Shown piece by piece: positions 36,051-47,690 of a stretch of DNA of 64,000 bases. The translations under genes were made by a program, and so were the position numbers. The notes under the pieces were generated by a model that was not told where the DNA came from, made no database searches, and saw only the letters and a list, made by a program, of their open reading frames with translations. The stretch lies in NCBI RefSeq assembly GCF_028769735.1, contig NC_088186.1, forward strand, positions 6,603,001-6,667,000, in the 5' to 3' direction. Position 1 is the stretch's first letter. Every line of letters starts with the position of its first letter. Origin of the DNA: Zonotrichia leucophrys gambelii. Lineage: Eukaryota > Chordata > Aves > Passeriformes > Passerellidae.

Positions 36051-38053
36051 ACATGATATAGGAAGAATGGATGAGAATGATTTATGCTCTGAATTTGCTC
36101 CAGCACCTGGGATCAAAGGGAACTTTGGTTTCTTGTGCACCCAGGACAAACCTTTCCCTCTGTGCACATTGGGTGCTGAGCATCCTCCTGGGATCTGCTC
36201 AGCCCAGTTAGACATTAAATAGCCAAAGCCACAAACTGCTCTGTAGGGCTTCCTGCAGCAGGCTCTGCTCCACACCCTGCAGTGCTGTCAGGACTTCAAC
36301 GAGGAAATAACATTTTCTTTAGCCTCAGGCTAAGAAGCCTGGAAGACCCAAGTCTTGTGTGTTTTCCCATGGGCAAGTAAGCAGGCTATCATCATTTTCA
36401 GCTTTGTCACAGAGAGGTTTTTGTTGTTAGCTGAATTTCACACTGAGGCATTTTCTTCCTGAGGATCTGGCATGATGGCATTTGCTTTGTTTCCCTGACT
36501 ATCACCTTGGAAGATGCAAAGCTTTGGAATACTCTGCCTTTTCCTGGCAGTCTTTGAAACTGGCTGCTCTGACCTTGCTGGAGAGGAAGACATTTATCAC
36601 TGGGGAGCAGAGAGAGATGTGGGGGCACAGTGTGCTCAGAGCCTGGCAGAAGCAGCACAAGATGCACAGCTTCCTCCTGGAGAAGTTGACAAGAAAAGTG
36701 GAAGAAGCCAAGGAACACGTGGGAGAAAGGCCAGATTATTGTTTTCATCTCACACAGGGAGTGAGGGGCAGCAAGACAGAGAAACTTGATCAAAGCCATG
36801 CAGCAAACCTGTGCCAGGGCAGCACAAGAAGACTCCAGATCTCCTGAGGGGCTGGTCCAAAACCTGTACCAACAAAACTTTTTCCTCTCCAGGGCTTTGC
36901 CTGTTAGGAGGCAGCTGAGGCTGAGTCAGAAAAGTACAGGCTCGCCCATAACATATTTCCCCTGTCAGAGATAAGTGTATCTCCCACTTGCTGCTTACTA
37001 CAGTCACTGTTTAATAAATTAAGGCTCTAATTACATGGTATGGAAGTGATGTTGTTACACAGATGCAGTCACTGGAAACAAGACCAAGCAATAATGTTCC
37101 AACAAAACCCAGAGGCCTCTGCTCCTGATTCCTATTTTATGCTTTGTAGTCCCTGTGTTAGAGAGTGTGCCACAAGCTGGGATCAAATCAGGTTTTAATG
37201 TACCCTGTGATTGATGGACACGGCTCCAGCAAGGGCTGGAGGCTCTGCAGTCTCTCCCCTGGCTTTTCCCACCTGATCTTCCATAGACACAAAACCTGGC
37301 CAAGGCTAAAGGTGAGAAATACACCCAGAACTGCTCCTCTTCATCATCCAAAGCTAATGGGAAGTATTTATGGAGGAATCGCTTTTATGCTATTATTTTA
37401 AGGATGCCAGCTTGCAATGATAACAAAACTTTGAATTTCAGCCTGGGAAAATCTGCCCAATGTCATTGTTGATTTTCACGCTTTAATGTTGGGAATCAAT
37501 GTTCTTAGAGGTCTTTTCTGACCTAAATGACTTCTAAATGATTCACAGAAGGTGAATCTCATGGGTCACCTCTCTGAGACCCATGGCCCCTTTCAGACAG
37601 ACATTTTAAGGAGGAGTTGCAGTGTTTGATTGGTGGTGTCAGGTTCTCCAGCCATTCCCTCACAGCTCAGAGGTGCCCAAAGGTTAAGTGGAGTAGTTAT
37701 GGATCCCTCGAGGCCGATGTGAGTGATTTCTCACTTGTGGGCACAAGATGGGTGTACCTTCAGTGTGTGTCACACCTCAATATCCAGGTGGGGGAGGAAG
37801 GATGGCAGCTCCATTTCCTTCCAGCCTGGACAAGCCCAGTCAGCCACGGCTGGGGATTGCTGAGCTCTGTTTTATCAATAAAGGGCAATCACACTGCTGG
37901 GAGTTAATGACAGTTTTGCACACAATAAAAACCTTTGAGAGTAATTACAGAGTCCTTTGATGCCACTGGGGCCTGATGCAGGTGCACAGGTGTGTTCTGG
38001 GCAGCCTGAGTGTGCTCCTCAGGGTCCTGCTGGGTGGCACAGAGGCAGCCCCA
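36051..38053. other. Non-coding sequence with a locally open ORF cluster
   Basis: At 36,407-36,850 frames of 91, 121 and 130 codons are open on both strands. None shows a known domain. I do not call a gene. Confidence 0.45.
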
Positions 38054-38077
38054 CACCTGGATTGCTCCAAACCCTTG
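38054..38077 (+). repeat. 24-bp direct repeat, left copy
   Basis: Starts 'cacctggattgctcc'. Matches 38763-38786 at 23 of 24 positions. It directly precedes the LTR start. Confidence 0.85.
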
Positions 38078-38730
38078 TGTCTTGGCTTGGAAAGACAGGA
38101 GTCTGCTAAGGAAGGCAGGAGCCTCCTCAGAAATGGAGAATATAAACCCTCCCCACCCCTCTGAATTGCTAGGAATTTTAAATTAAGGGGCTCTCAGGCA
38201 AAATATATGGGAGCAGGAAATAACAGTTCTTTAAGAGGAAAAGAAAAAAAAAGAGAAAAATAAACAATGCAGTAAACCAAAACAACACTGACAGAGTCAG
38301 AACCCAACCTGACACCCTGTGGGTCAGGGTGTTGGTGGCAGTCCCATTGGAAATGTGGCTGCAGCCCTCCTGCAGTGTCAGGGGTGGTTCTGCTGGAGCA
38401 GGGATCCTGTAGAGAAGGATGTATTCTTCCTCTGAAGATCCAGTGGGAGAAGAGGCAGCTGCTGTTCCTCTGGGAATCCAGTGGAGAAGCCGTGCTGGTG
38501 TCTCAAAACCTCTGGATTATATCTGGGTAGGAATGCTTGGCTCCTCCCTCTGGGCGGAGCATCTCCCAATGGGATGTTATAGTTCTTATCAGTCATGCAG
38601 TGACATTCAATAGCTGTTATCAGCAATGTCCCCTCCCTAGGGAGGTGTGATTGTGGTCACTCAAAGAGAGAGATAAGGCAAACTGCCCACTTGACAAAGG
38701 CAATCTGCCATACAGATGGTACTGGAAAAC
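38078..38730 (-). mobile_element. ERV LTR (solo)
   Basis: About 650 bp of a sequence I recognise as a recurrent passerine LTR. It contains 'gtcttggcttggaaagaca', an A-rich block with AATAAA near 38,262, 'acctgacaccctgtgggtc', 'gaatgcttggctcctccct' and 'gagagataaggcaaactgc'. Orientation is uncertain; minus is preferred from the 'tttattttt' complement placement. The right limit is uncertain between about 38,730 and 38,762. Confidence 0.72.
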
Positions 38731-38762
38731 AACTTGCATGCAATCTGGAGCACCTTGTCCAG

Positions 38763-38786
38763 CACCTGGGTTGCTCCAAACCCTTG
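38763..38786 (+). repeat. 24-bp direct repeat, right copy
   Basis: Starts 'cacctgggttgctcc'. Partner of 38054-38077. The word 'cttgtccagcacct' also occurs twice here (about 38,754 and 38,782), so this side has a short tandem structure. Confidence 0.85.
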
Positions 38787-41754
38787 TCCAGCACCTCAGG
38801 TGTTGTTACCTGTGAGCCACAGCTCAGGACATGGTGCCAGGGCAGCTGTCAGGAGTGAAGGTCAGCTCTGGGATGGCAGGAGTGGCACAGTTCTGTCCCT
38901 CTGCACTGCTGGGAGGCTGCTGCAGGGCCACTCCACAGCACTGGCTTTTTGTAGGAAGCAAACTTGTGTTTTGCTGAATACTAGAGACTGAGGGATGAGA
39001 GGAGAGGGAAAAGTGTGGGCATGGATCTCAAAGGGCAGTGTAAGGTTCTGAGCAGGAAAAGGGAAGAGACAGAGGGCGGGAAATCCCTCAGTAATAAACT
39101 CTGCAGGCTCTGAAGCCTTGAATTAGTTTTAAAAAGGCTGGAGCTGGGCCATTCCCCCTCATTTCCTTTCCTTTGAACCCCACAGCTCTGCACAACCTCC
39201 TTCAAAACGTGTGCTATTAGCAACACTTCCCTCCTTCCTTCCCAAGCAGAGAGATGCACTGCACTAATTAACGTGCAGGGTTTGTGCAATCCCATTTTGG
39301 TGGCTGAGCACTGGATGTCCCTCAGCAGGGACGTGGCTGGAATGAGAAAAGGGCCACAGAGGCAGAAAACGATGACACCAACACCTCAGGAGCCAAAGGG
39401 CCTGGAGCCAAGAGGGTGAGGGTGAGGATTCCCTTGGGGCATCGTCATTCCAGGGAGCAGAACCACATGGCTGCAGGGAGGGGGATTCTCCTACCAGAAA
39501 GAGAGAGGGGAAGAGGAGAAAGGGAAAAAATGAGGGAGAAAGAGGGCACAGCATCTGTGGTGCTGCCCAAACTGTTTGTTCTTGCAGCTCTTTAACTGAG
39601 GAGGCACCAGCTCTCATTTCAGTATTTATATTTCCCTGGAGCAGCACCAACTGTATTTCAATATAAACGTAACGCAGTTAATTGAAATCAGTAAGTTCAG
39701 CAGTCATTAATAACAGATCTCTGGGAAGGAATATTCCTGCTGCAGTTAATGATCAGCATAAAAAAGACCCTTTTTCAAAGTGTAATGGTGAGCTTGGTGT
39801 TCATTTCATCGTTGATTAGAGTGAGTTAAACTTTGCCCCTGTCCATAAGTTGTATATTTAAATATGAGGTGTTCACAATATTTAAAGATATCAAAATACC
39901 ACAGGTGCTTTGGAGCATATCCAGCCCTCATGGCTGATCCCCAAAAGAGTGCTGTGACTCTGAAGAAAAGAAAAAGTGGAATTAGCCCACAAATGTTAGA
40001 ACGGACCAAGATTTGTGGGAAATCTGTCAGAATCTGACCCAGCCTGGAGCTGGTTGTTGGAGACCCAAGATGCTATTGCAGGTGAATTCAGGGAGGCCCT
40101 GAATGTTTAAAACTGTCTTTAGGATTGGTTAGCACTGGGAATTCCTTTGGAAAGCTGACTGTAAACAGAGAGCTCCTGCCCCTGTGGGTACAGCACACTC
40201 AGGGTTTGCACTGTGGCTGGGGCAGTGACACAAAACCAGATCAACTGTGATGTGCAAGTGGAAGTCCAGATATAGGTCCTGAATTAAATTCTCTCTATTA
40301 GAATATAATGTCTGAGGGTGGCTTTTTCCTAGAGGGCAAAAGGGTGACATTGTTTTAAAAGCCTTGGGAAAAACCTCTGCTGTAAATACATCAGAAGTGT
40401 TGGTCTGTGCGTTTATAAATTTCTTCTGCTGGAAGAGGTGAAGGCTTTGATATCATTTGGGGTTGTCAGAGCCTCTATTTGTTTGCAGCAGGTCTGGGTT
40501 CAGGTGATGCAGTCCCAGCTCCAGCTCTCCCTCAGTGGAGCTGCAGGTCTGTGAGGGCTCACTGAATCCCATGGTCTCTTTCCACCACAAGGAATAAGGT
40601 GATTCCTTGTACAAGGAGCTGGGTGACTCCTCACCTGAAATGCTCATTCTTTATCAGAGCTGATGGGAAGGATGGCTCCCATCTTGTGGCAAAGAAAAGA
40701 TCAGCATGTGAAAAGATCTTTTCATACAGTGAAAGGATCTGCATGTACAAGGCCACCATTAACAATAAACCCTGCCCCTTTAATTAGAAAGAGAAATGCA
40801 ATTGGACAAGAAAAATGGCAGAAGAGCAGGTGTGGCAATTACCTATTGAATAGGGAAGAGGGGAGCCCTGGGATGGTGAATGCAGGGAGACATTCGCTCT
40901 AAAGTAAATCATCTGCTGGGGGAAAATGTAGTGCACACCTGAAAATGGCACAGACATAAAATGAGACTCACAAATCCACCCTTGATCAACTCAGGTGGTG
41001 CTTGGGCTGCCAGGCTTCTGCTTGGAAAAACTGCATTTCCTTTCTCACTGCATTTTGACATCCAGGCTTTTGTTTCCCAGCACAGCCTGCAGCTGTAAGC
41101 GGTGAAATAAACTCCAGTACAGGAACAGAGCTTTTGCTGCTTCCAATTAGAGGAACTCCCCTGTAAGTCCTGCAGCAGGGATCACTGTGGCACTGCTGAA
41201 CACTGTGGATCCAACATGCTTCACCTGGGTGACAGCTCTATAGAGGCACTGTGGAAATGAAAACAAAAATGCTGTGTATGTAATGCAGTGATGGATTGCT
41301 TCCTAAATTTCACAGGATGCTTTGGTAGGGAACCTCACTGAAGGCTTGTGTTGGGGCTGCCTAGGATTTCTTTAGTCTCTGGAGTGCTTATATGTAGTGC
41401 CAGCATGGCCTTGGTGTCTAGAAAGGGAACAAAATGAAAATATTTAACAAAATTTAAACTCCTTGTGCTCAGGAAGGTAGGCTAAACTTCAGAATCACCC
41501 CTACATGTAAAAGAGGCCAGTGAAAACAGTTTTCACAGTGGTGTGTTTGCAGCCCAAAGGACCAAAAAGCAGATCCCAGTTGGTCACAGAACCTTTTCAC
41601 ATCCTTGTGCCTCACAGCAGCCACTCCGGTGGGACTGGTACCCCTGCAGAATGGGAATGTCCCCACTCTCCTGCCCTCCAGGAAACCTCAACAGCACCTC
41701 AAACAAGCACCAAGGACAGAAGGAGCATCTTGCAGATCCTCCTTGGAACAGGTT
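38787..41754. other. Non-coding sequence, nothing recognised
   Basis: About 3 kb with no supported gene or known repeat. A GGGTGAGGGTGAGG patch lies near 39,415. Confidence 0.5.
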
Positions 41755-41885
41755 TCTTACTGAAAAATGCCATGGAAGGAAATACTGTGTCTTGCAGAAG
41801 AGTATAAAAGCAGCTCATTTCTCTCAATAAACATCTCAGTATCCTGCTGGTCTGAGTCTGTGCATTGGTCATTGCAGCGAGGCAG
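41755..41885 (+). mobile_element. Probable LTR promoter/poly(A) segment
   Basis: A TATA box 'gtataaaagc' (41,801-41,810) is followed about 20 bases later by 'caataaacatctcag' with a poly(A) signal, and then a short U5-like end 'ctgagtctgtgcattgg'. This compact TATA-AATAAA arrangement is typical of LTRs and not of cellular genes. The 5' limit is not known. Confidence 0.55.
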
Positions 41886-42477
41886 AGACCTTTGGAAGGT
41901 GCTGCTTGGTTATATGTGAACTTATTCTGGCTGGTGATGGCTGGATCTCAATACTTATGACCAGAATATATGGCACTATCAGAGCAGATCTGCTAGGAAG
42001 CCAGCTGGAGAATGAGGGCTGTCTTGGGAGCTCTCCATCACCAGATAATAGCTTGAGCTCCATAAAATCTCTTTTTAGCATGAAGTCCCATTCCTGGAGC
42101 ACAGCAAATCCATGGACAATTGCTTGTTCCATCATGGAAGTCAAAACATTTTATCCTTTCCAAATCAAATTTTATTTCCTTCAAGTCCCTGTACAGCATC
42201 CTGAGCCCAGGTCATTTGTTTCCTTCACCATCACTCTCCCAGTAGGACAAAGTAGAAAGAGAGATATGGCATCATTTAAACTGAAAATTTTCGTTGCTTT
42301 TCCTAATGATGAAGAAACAGCTACTGTTAGAGGGGCTCATCAGCAGGGAAACAATCCAACAGCTTGTTCCCCAAACACCACAGCTGGAAAAGTCTGGCTG
42401 AGCCAGCAATATCAGAAGTGCAGAGCTCAGCACTGGTTTCCTGTCAGGGAAGAAGAGATCTCTTTCCCTTCCCCCTC
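41886..42477 (+). other. Long open frame of unknown meaning
   Basis: A 252-codon plus-strand frame (41,906-42,664) crosses this stretch and enters the LTR antisense. About 190 codons lie outside the LTR. It has no recognisable domain, signal peptide or repeat. A 91-codon minus-strand frame overlaps it. It may be chance or a decayed coding fragment. Confidence 0.25.
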
Positions 42478-43110
42478 TGTAGGAGCATCAGGGGGTAGGA
42501 TGGTGGGGATGGATGGAGAGCAGAGATCTCTGCAGCCAGGTTGTGGAATTTGTGGTTTATTGCAGAGGGCCTGGGTGCAGGGCTGTGCTGGGAGCTGCCA
42601 AACACAGCTCAGAGCAGGCCCGAGAGAAGAGAGGGGGAGAGAGGATGAGAGGGAAAGAGAGTAAGAGAGTAAAAGCATAAGAGAGCAAAAGGGTAAGAGA
42701 GTGAAGTTCCCGTTACAATACAATAAATCTTCTTCTGTGTTGAATATTCTGATTCTCACTAACCAATCTAGTACAAGATACAAATCCTATAGCATTTACA
42801 TACAGCCTATAAGAATCATTACATTACCACACTGTGTTACATTTTAAACCCTACAAACTCCTCTTTGGGCCCCTTCTGCCAAGCTGTAGGGTCTGCTCTG
42901 ACCCTTGGGCCTGTCTGCAAGCAGAGGGTGTTGTTCCATCAAAAGGGGATTACCTTCAGCTGGCCACACCATTGTTTTCCAGTTGTTCAGTAACTCAGGT
43001 ATCTCAAAGCTTGCTTTCATTTCAATCTCATTTATAGTTTCTATATTCTCAAAATCTTTTGCCAGACAGTCATATTTATAAGGCTTTCCTGTTTCATCTT
43101 CCCCAACACA
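42478..43110 (-). mobile_element. Solo ERV LTR, class II-like, with U3 reading frame
   Basis: About 630 bp. On the minus strand it starts TGTGTTGGGG at 43110, and the poly(A)-signal complement 'tttatt' lies at about 42,556-42,561. A pyrimidine-rich tract (minus strand) spans 42,620-42,700. I recognise it as a common songbird LTR. No convincing target duplication was found and no internal retroviral sequence adjoins. A 92-codon frame on the minus strand (43,122-42,844) covers much of U3. Confidence 0.85.
42620..42705. repeat. Purine-rich GAGAGTAA-like tract in LTR
   Basis: Degenerate units such as 'gagagtaa' and 'gagagcaaaag', nearly all A and G on the plus strand, inside the LTR. Confidence 0.75.
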
Positions 43111-43737
43111 CAGGAGGGACAAACTCTGCTGGTGTCCCTGTCACCCACAGGGCCTGGGGGGTTTGCCAGGATTTTGGGAGTCTCTGTGTCCTTGGAGAGC
43201 AGATCTTGATGCATGGGCAGGGCTGAGAGCTGGGCTCAGCTCTCCAGAACCTTCCCCATGTGGGAGCAGGGAGAGGAAGAAGAGGGAGGAGATGCAGCTC
43301 ATAGCAAAGGAAAAAAAAAAGAATTAATGAGCTGCATGAATGGGCACAGAGCCAGAACCCCCCAAATCATTAAACATGGTCAGGTTCAAGAGAGCTCAAT
43401 TAAAGTGTCTATCAAAACTCTTGCCCTCAAATGGATTTATTGGATGAGGAGGAGGAGCTGGGGTGCAGAGTAAATACAGCAGTAATGGGCCCAGCCCCTC
43501 CGTGCCAGCAATGCCTGGTTACTGGAAAAGCTCTGTGAGATGGAGCAATTTGCTGCAAAGCTGGAGAAACGGGATTTAAAAGCAGGCCTGGGGAAATGCT
43601 GAGATTGAGATCTTCCAAACCAATGCAGCAGCTGGGGAGGCAAGTGAGGGGTGCTGTGCTTGGGCTGCCGTGGCTGCTCCCTCTGCATCGTGTTCTGCTC
43701 GTGGGTTACTTCTCTAAAGTGACACAGAGCAGGGTTG
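43111..43737. other. Non-coding spacer
   Basis: A run of about 12 A lies near 43,310. Nothing else recognised. Confidence 0.5.
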
Positions 43738-43955
43738 GATGGGATATTAGGAGGAAATTTTTCTGTGTGAGGGTGGGCAGGCCCTGGCACAGGTTCCCAG
43801 AGAAGCCTCTGGATCCCTGGAAGTGTCCAAGGGCAGGTTGGACACTGGGGCATGGAGCAATCTGGGACAGTGGGAGGTGTCCCTGCCATAGCAGGAGGTG
43901 GAACAAGATGAGTTTTAAGGTCCCTTCCAGCCAAAACCACTCGGTGGTTCTATAT
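43738..43955 (+). mobile_element. CR1 LINE, 3' end
   Basis: CR1 blocks in order: 'ggatattaggaggaaattt', 'ctgtgagggtgggcaggcc'-like, 'caggttcccagagaagcct', 'gggcaggttggacactggg', 'aggtgtccctgccatagca', 'ttttaaggtcccttccag', and the tail 'cggtggttctat'. Truncated at 5' and non-coding. The 167-codon minus-strand frame across it is its shadow. Confidence 0.93.
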
Positions 43956-45519
43956 TAAAGCCAAGTTGACACCTGGAAAAGCTGCTTTTAGTGCCTGATG
44001 TACCAGATCACGTGGTGCTAAACTATGAGACAGTCTGAAAATTGAGAAATATTTCAGTGTCTCAAACTTTAAGTACATGAACAAGTCCCAGGACACCTCA
44101 AGTTAATTCTACGCATGAGTGTCTTCTCAGGAAGGATGGATTTAAGCATGTGGTTAAATGTTTTCCTGAATCAGAGCCTTCAATTGTGAAGAATGAAGAG
44201 ACATTAGTGGAGATGCAATTTATACCTAACACTTGGCACATTAGGCAGCACCCGTGTGGTTAAAACACACTTTTTCATTAAAAATTATAATTGGGGAAAA
44301 ACAAATTAGAGCCAAAATGAAATAGGCTTTTTATTTTTCCCCTTTTACCAAGAGATTATGTATTTCCCAAACACAATTTCTCTAATCCATATCTAATGCA
44401 TTAGAGGCATTCTGCTATTTTCCTCTAGACAAACAAATTTCCCACCCAGTGTGGGATCACAGCCCTGTTCCAGAGAGAAAAACAAGTCATAATAATGCTG
44501 AGGCTACTAAAGGAAAATGTTAAAATAATTAAAATATGAAAGAAGCTGCTGTCTTCCTGGGATTTCAATTTCAGAGGTGCCTGAGGGGAGGGGGTTGGAT
44601 ATCTCACACTGATACACTGTTTGATAAAGTGTGATAAAGACTTAGAAAAATTGGCAGATTAAACTGAAATAAAAGCTGAGGATGTTTGCATTCAAAAAGC
44701 TATTAAAAGCAGTGTGATTGAGCAGCAAGAAGCTTCTCTTTTATGCAAGAATGCACCGGAGTGGGATGTTTGCTGCATCGATGTCAAGGAGATCAAAGAG
44801 TTGTTTTTGTTAGTGGCACAAACTGTTCTTTTTGGCTGCTGGCTTGGATGTGCAGTTGGAAGTCTCTGGGATGCTGGGATGAAGACTGGGATGGGACTGA
44901 AGATCCAGGAGAGCTGTGTCATCCTGTCCTGAAGTGATGCTGCCATTCAGAACACCCTCAAAACCCTTCTGTGGCAGGGCAGCCAAAGTCTTGTCCAGCT
45001 TGCACGGCACAGAGATGGCTCACCCAGCGTTTGCCTCCTTAAGGACTCCTTCCCTCAAATCTTCTCAGGGGTTTTGCCTCCACTAAATTGCCTCCAAAAC
45101 AATGGCCCTTTTTCAACCTGGTTCAAACTCAGGCTGTCCGTGTGCTGCCCAAAACTGGGAGAACACTTTGATAGGTCATTCTTTCCCTCCCCTATCAGCT
45201 AATTAGCGGTTTGTGTCCCGACAGTGCCCTCATTTGTGAGTAAAACCACAGGTGAACTCAGGGCCAGAGGGTTAAACCGGGTAAAGCAAAGGCTCTGGTG
45301 CCTGACAGAAGTCGTGGCTGCTTGATTGATCTCCCAGCTCCAAAAACTGACAACAAACCAAGGGGCTGCTCAGGCCAGAGCCCAGCAGAGCCTGAGCCAC
45401 GCCTGGCTTTGTCCAACCAGCATAAAAAAGACCTTCTTGTGGCAGTGCAGGAAGTGAAGATCAGGTTGGCTCTCTGGCACAAACTCCCAGCAGGGTGAAG
45501 CACAGCATCAGAGCTGGGA
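43956..45519. other. Non-coding sequence, nothing recognised
   Basis: AT-rich near 44,270-44,410. No supported gene or repeat. Confidence 0.5.
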
Positions 45520-45942
45520 CAGGCAGCTGAAACAACAGTTGTGCTGGAAATGGTGCCCACATGCGTCAGCAATGGTCGGAGATGGAGAGACATGGGGAGA
45601 GTGACGCGGTGATCAGAATCTGATTTCATTGTGGGGTACAAACACTTATCTACGATTTCAGGGAGACTAGTGATGTGTACTACAATGGTTAGGTTAAAAT
45701 CACATACACAAACTTATGCAATGTGTAGTATTAACATCATATACACAAACTAATGCAAATAACAACATCTCTTGCTTGCAGACTTTAATGGGATTTTCTT
45801 TCTCCGGTAAATCCATTTGATTGAATCTTCTTGCAGTCCAGGTCTAATTTTCAAAAAGTTCTGTTTGCTTTTGCCATTTGTTATCAAATCTCTGATGTTA
45901 ACCAGGTCCAAAGTCCATCATCTGTTTTGTGTCCCCCCAACA
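45520..45942 (-). mobile_element. ERV LTR or LTR fragment
   Basis: On the minus strand it starts TGTTGGGGGG at 45942 and continues with a U3-like AT-rich region containing 'aaatggatttaccggagaa' and repeated 'tttgtgtatatgat'-type words, then 'caatgaaatcagattctga'. I recognise the pattern as a recurrent bird LTR. The left limit is approximate, and I did not see a clear poly(A) signal. Confidence 0.6.
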
Positions 45943-47295
45943 TTCCAACACACACAGAGCCCTGGTGCTGGGAGAGCCGCGCTGCATCTGCCTGCCAAGC
46001 AGCAAAATTGAATTGCTCTGCCTGGGGTGAATGAGGATTCCACTGCCCCAAAGGGCATTGGGGGCCCTGGCAGGCACGTTTGTCTTGACATTGGGGTGTT
46101 AGGCTGGGCTGGATGGATGCTGCAAGGAGATAATGCTGTCCTGGTCCTGGGTAGGCAGAGGAGCCACCTCGCTCTGGGAGAAGCTCAGAGTTGATTTTGG
46201 CTGCACAGACACACTTCCCTGCTCTCTTCCTAAACACTAGAGTCGTAAAAATATGATCTGTAGGTTATCTGCAACGAAAACCCCAAGCAAGCATTGATTC
46301 AGCAGCAGCACGGGTCACTCACACCATCAGATTTTAAGTTTACAGCAAGTCTTGCTACTTTTCTAACTCTCCCTCCCTGCTCCAGCCAAGAATACTCTTT
46401 TATTTCCAATTGCCTCCCTCTGGCAGCTTTATATTGGTGACCTGAGGGTGCAAATTAGATGTTTGAAAACACAGCAGTTAAATCAACAACTCTGAAGTGT
46501 AATAGAGGTCAGGACAGTTTGCTTCCAACTCAGTTGCTCAGTTTCTGCTTTGGTTCATGCTATCTGCATTTTGCTAAGTCCTTTGATTTCTGCAGAGGGT
46601 GAAAACAGGGCCCAATCCTCCTTCTGTTCAAATCTCTCACTCTGTATTTTCTCTCTGTTTTTAGGCTTCTAAAAAGAGGCAGTGGTTCCCTTGTTTCACT
46701 CTCAGTAATTTTCTGGGAAAGGCTCCCAGTCTGGACTGTGTCCTTTGCCTTGGAGCTCTTCTCCTAAATCTGTGTGTCACTGCAGCTGGGCAAAGTGGCA
46801 CATTTTTCCCAGAATTTTTGATCTGTCCTGCTGCCAATCAGTGAGTGTCTGGTTTGATTACATTGCCCATCCTTAATGGGCTCTTTAACATTTGGCCACT
46901 CCATGTTCTGCTGGCAAATCCCTCCCCTAGTGCTAAATAAACACCACAGATCAGGAGAGCCAGGGGCTGCTGGATGGGGCTTTGGGGGAAATATTTCACC
47001 ATAATATCAGAGCTTTGTAATTGAAGGCTGCCTGGTGTGGAGGAAGGAGTGATTCTGCTCCACTATCACACACTGGAGACTTGGTTCATTTGTCTTGATT
47101 AGCAGAAGTTTAACCATCTCATGCCTTTAATTAGTGGTTTTCTCAGAAGAGTCGTTGGTGTGAACAACCAGAAGCACAGCTGGGGAGGGAGGGGGCAGCT
47201 CTGTGTGGGGTGTTTGGAGCAAATCTTGGGCCGCAGTCACTCTGGTTGGCACTGGAGGGAGCAAAGGTTGGAGAAAGAGGGGCTGGGAACACAAG
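45943..47295. other. Non-coding sequence, nothing recognised
   Basis: No gene or known repeat recognised. Confidence 0.5.
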
Positions 47296-47690
47296 TCGTG
47301 TGAGGAATGATTGAAGGAGCTGGGGGTGCTCAGCCTGGAGAAAAGGAGACTCAGGGCTGCCCCCATCACTCTCACAGCTCCTGAAAGGTGCCTGTGCTCA
47401 GCTGGGGCTGGGCTCTGTCTGCAGCAGCACTGACACAGCCAGAGCACACAGCCTCGAGCTGTGCCAAGGGAAATAGAGGCTGGATATCAGGAAGAAGCTT
47501 TTTACAGAGAGGGTGATAAAGTTCTGGAATGGCTGCCCAGGGAGGTGATGGAGTCCCCATCCCTGGGTGTGTTTAACAAAGCCTGGATGTGGCACTGGGT
47601 GCCAGGGCTGAGTTGAGGGGTTGGGGTTGGGTTGGATTCGATGATCTTGAAGGTCTCCTCCAACCCAGTGGTTCTGTGAACCCTGTGAAG
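47296..47690 (+). mobile_element. CR1 LINE, 3' end
   Basis: About 395 bp of CR1 3' region: 'ggtgctcagcctggagaaa', 'ggagactcagggctgcccc', 'ggatatcaggaagaagctt', 'ggctgcccagggaggtgat', 'gagtccccatccctgggt', then a 'gatgatcttgaaggtctcc' block and tail 'gtggttctgtg'. This is the longest CR1 3' copy in the window. No coding part. Confidence 0.95.

Noticed and set aside
42455..42477. Polypurine tract (on the minus strand) next to the 42.5-kb LTR
   Set aside because: It lies downstream of the LTR in LTR sense, whereas a retroviral polypurine tract lies upstream of the 3' LTR.
45110..45130. 'ggttcaaactc' resembling a tRNA B box
   Set aside because: No A box at the right distance and no cloverleaf could be drawn.
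47608..47636. GGGGTTGGGGTTGGG resembling an interstitial telomeric repeat
   Set aside because: It lies within the CR1 3' end, where a similar G/T-rich block is normal, and the unit is not TTAGGG.
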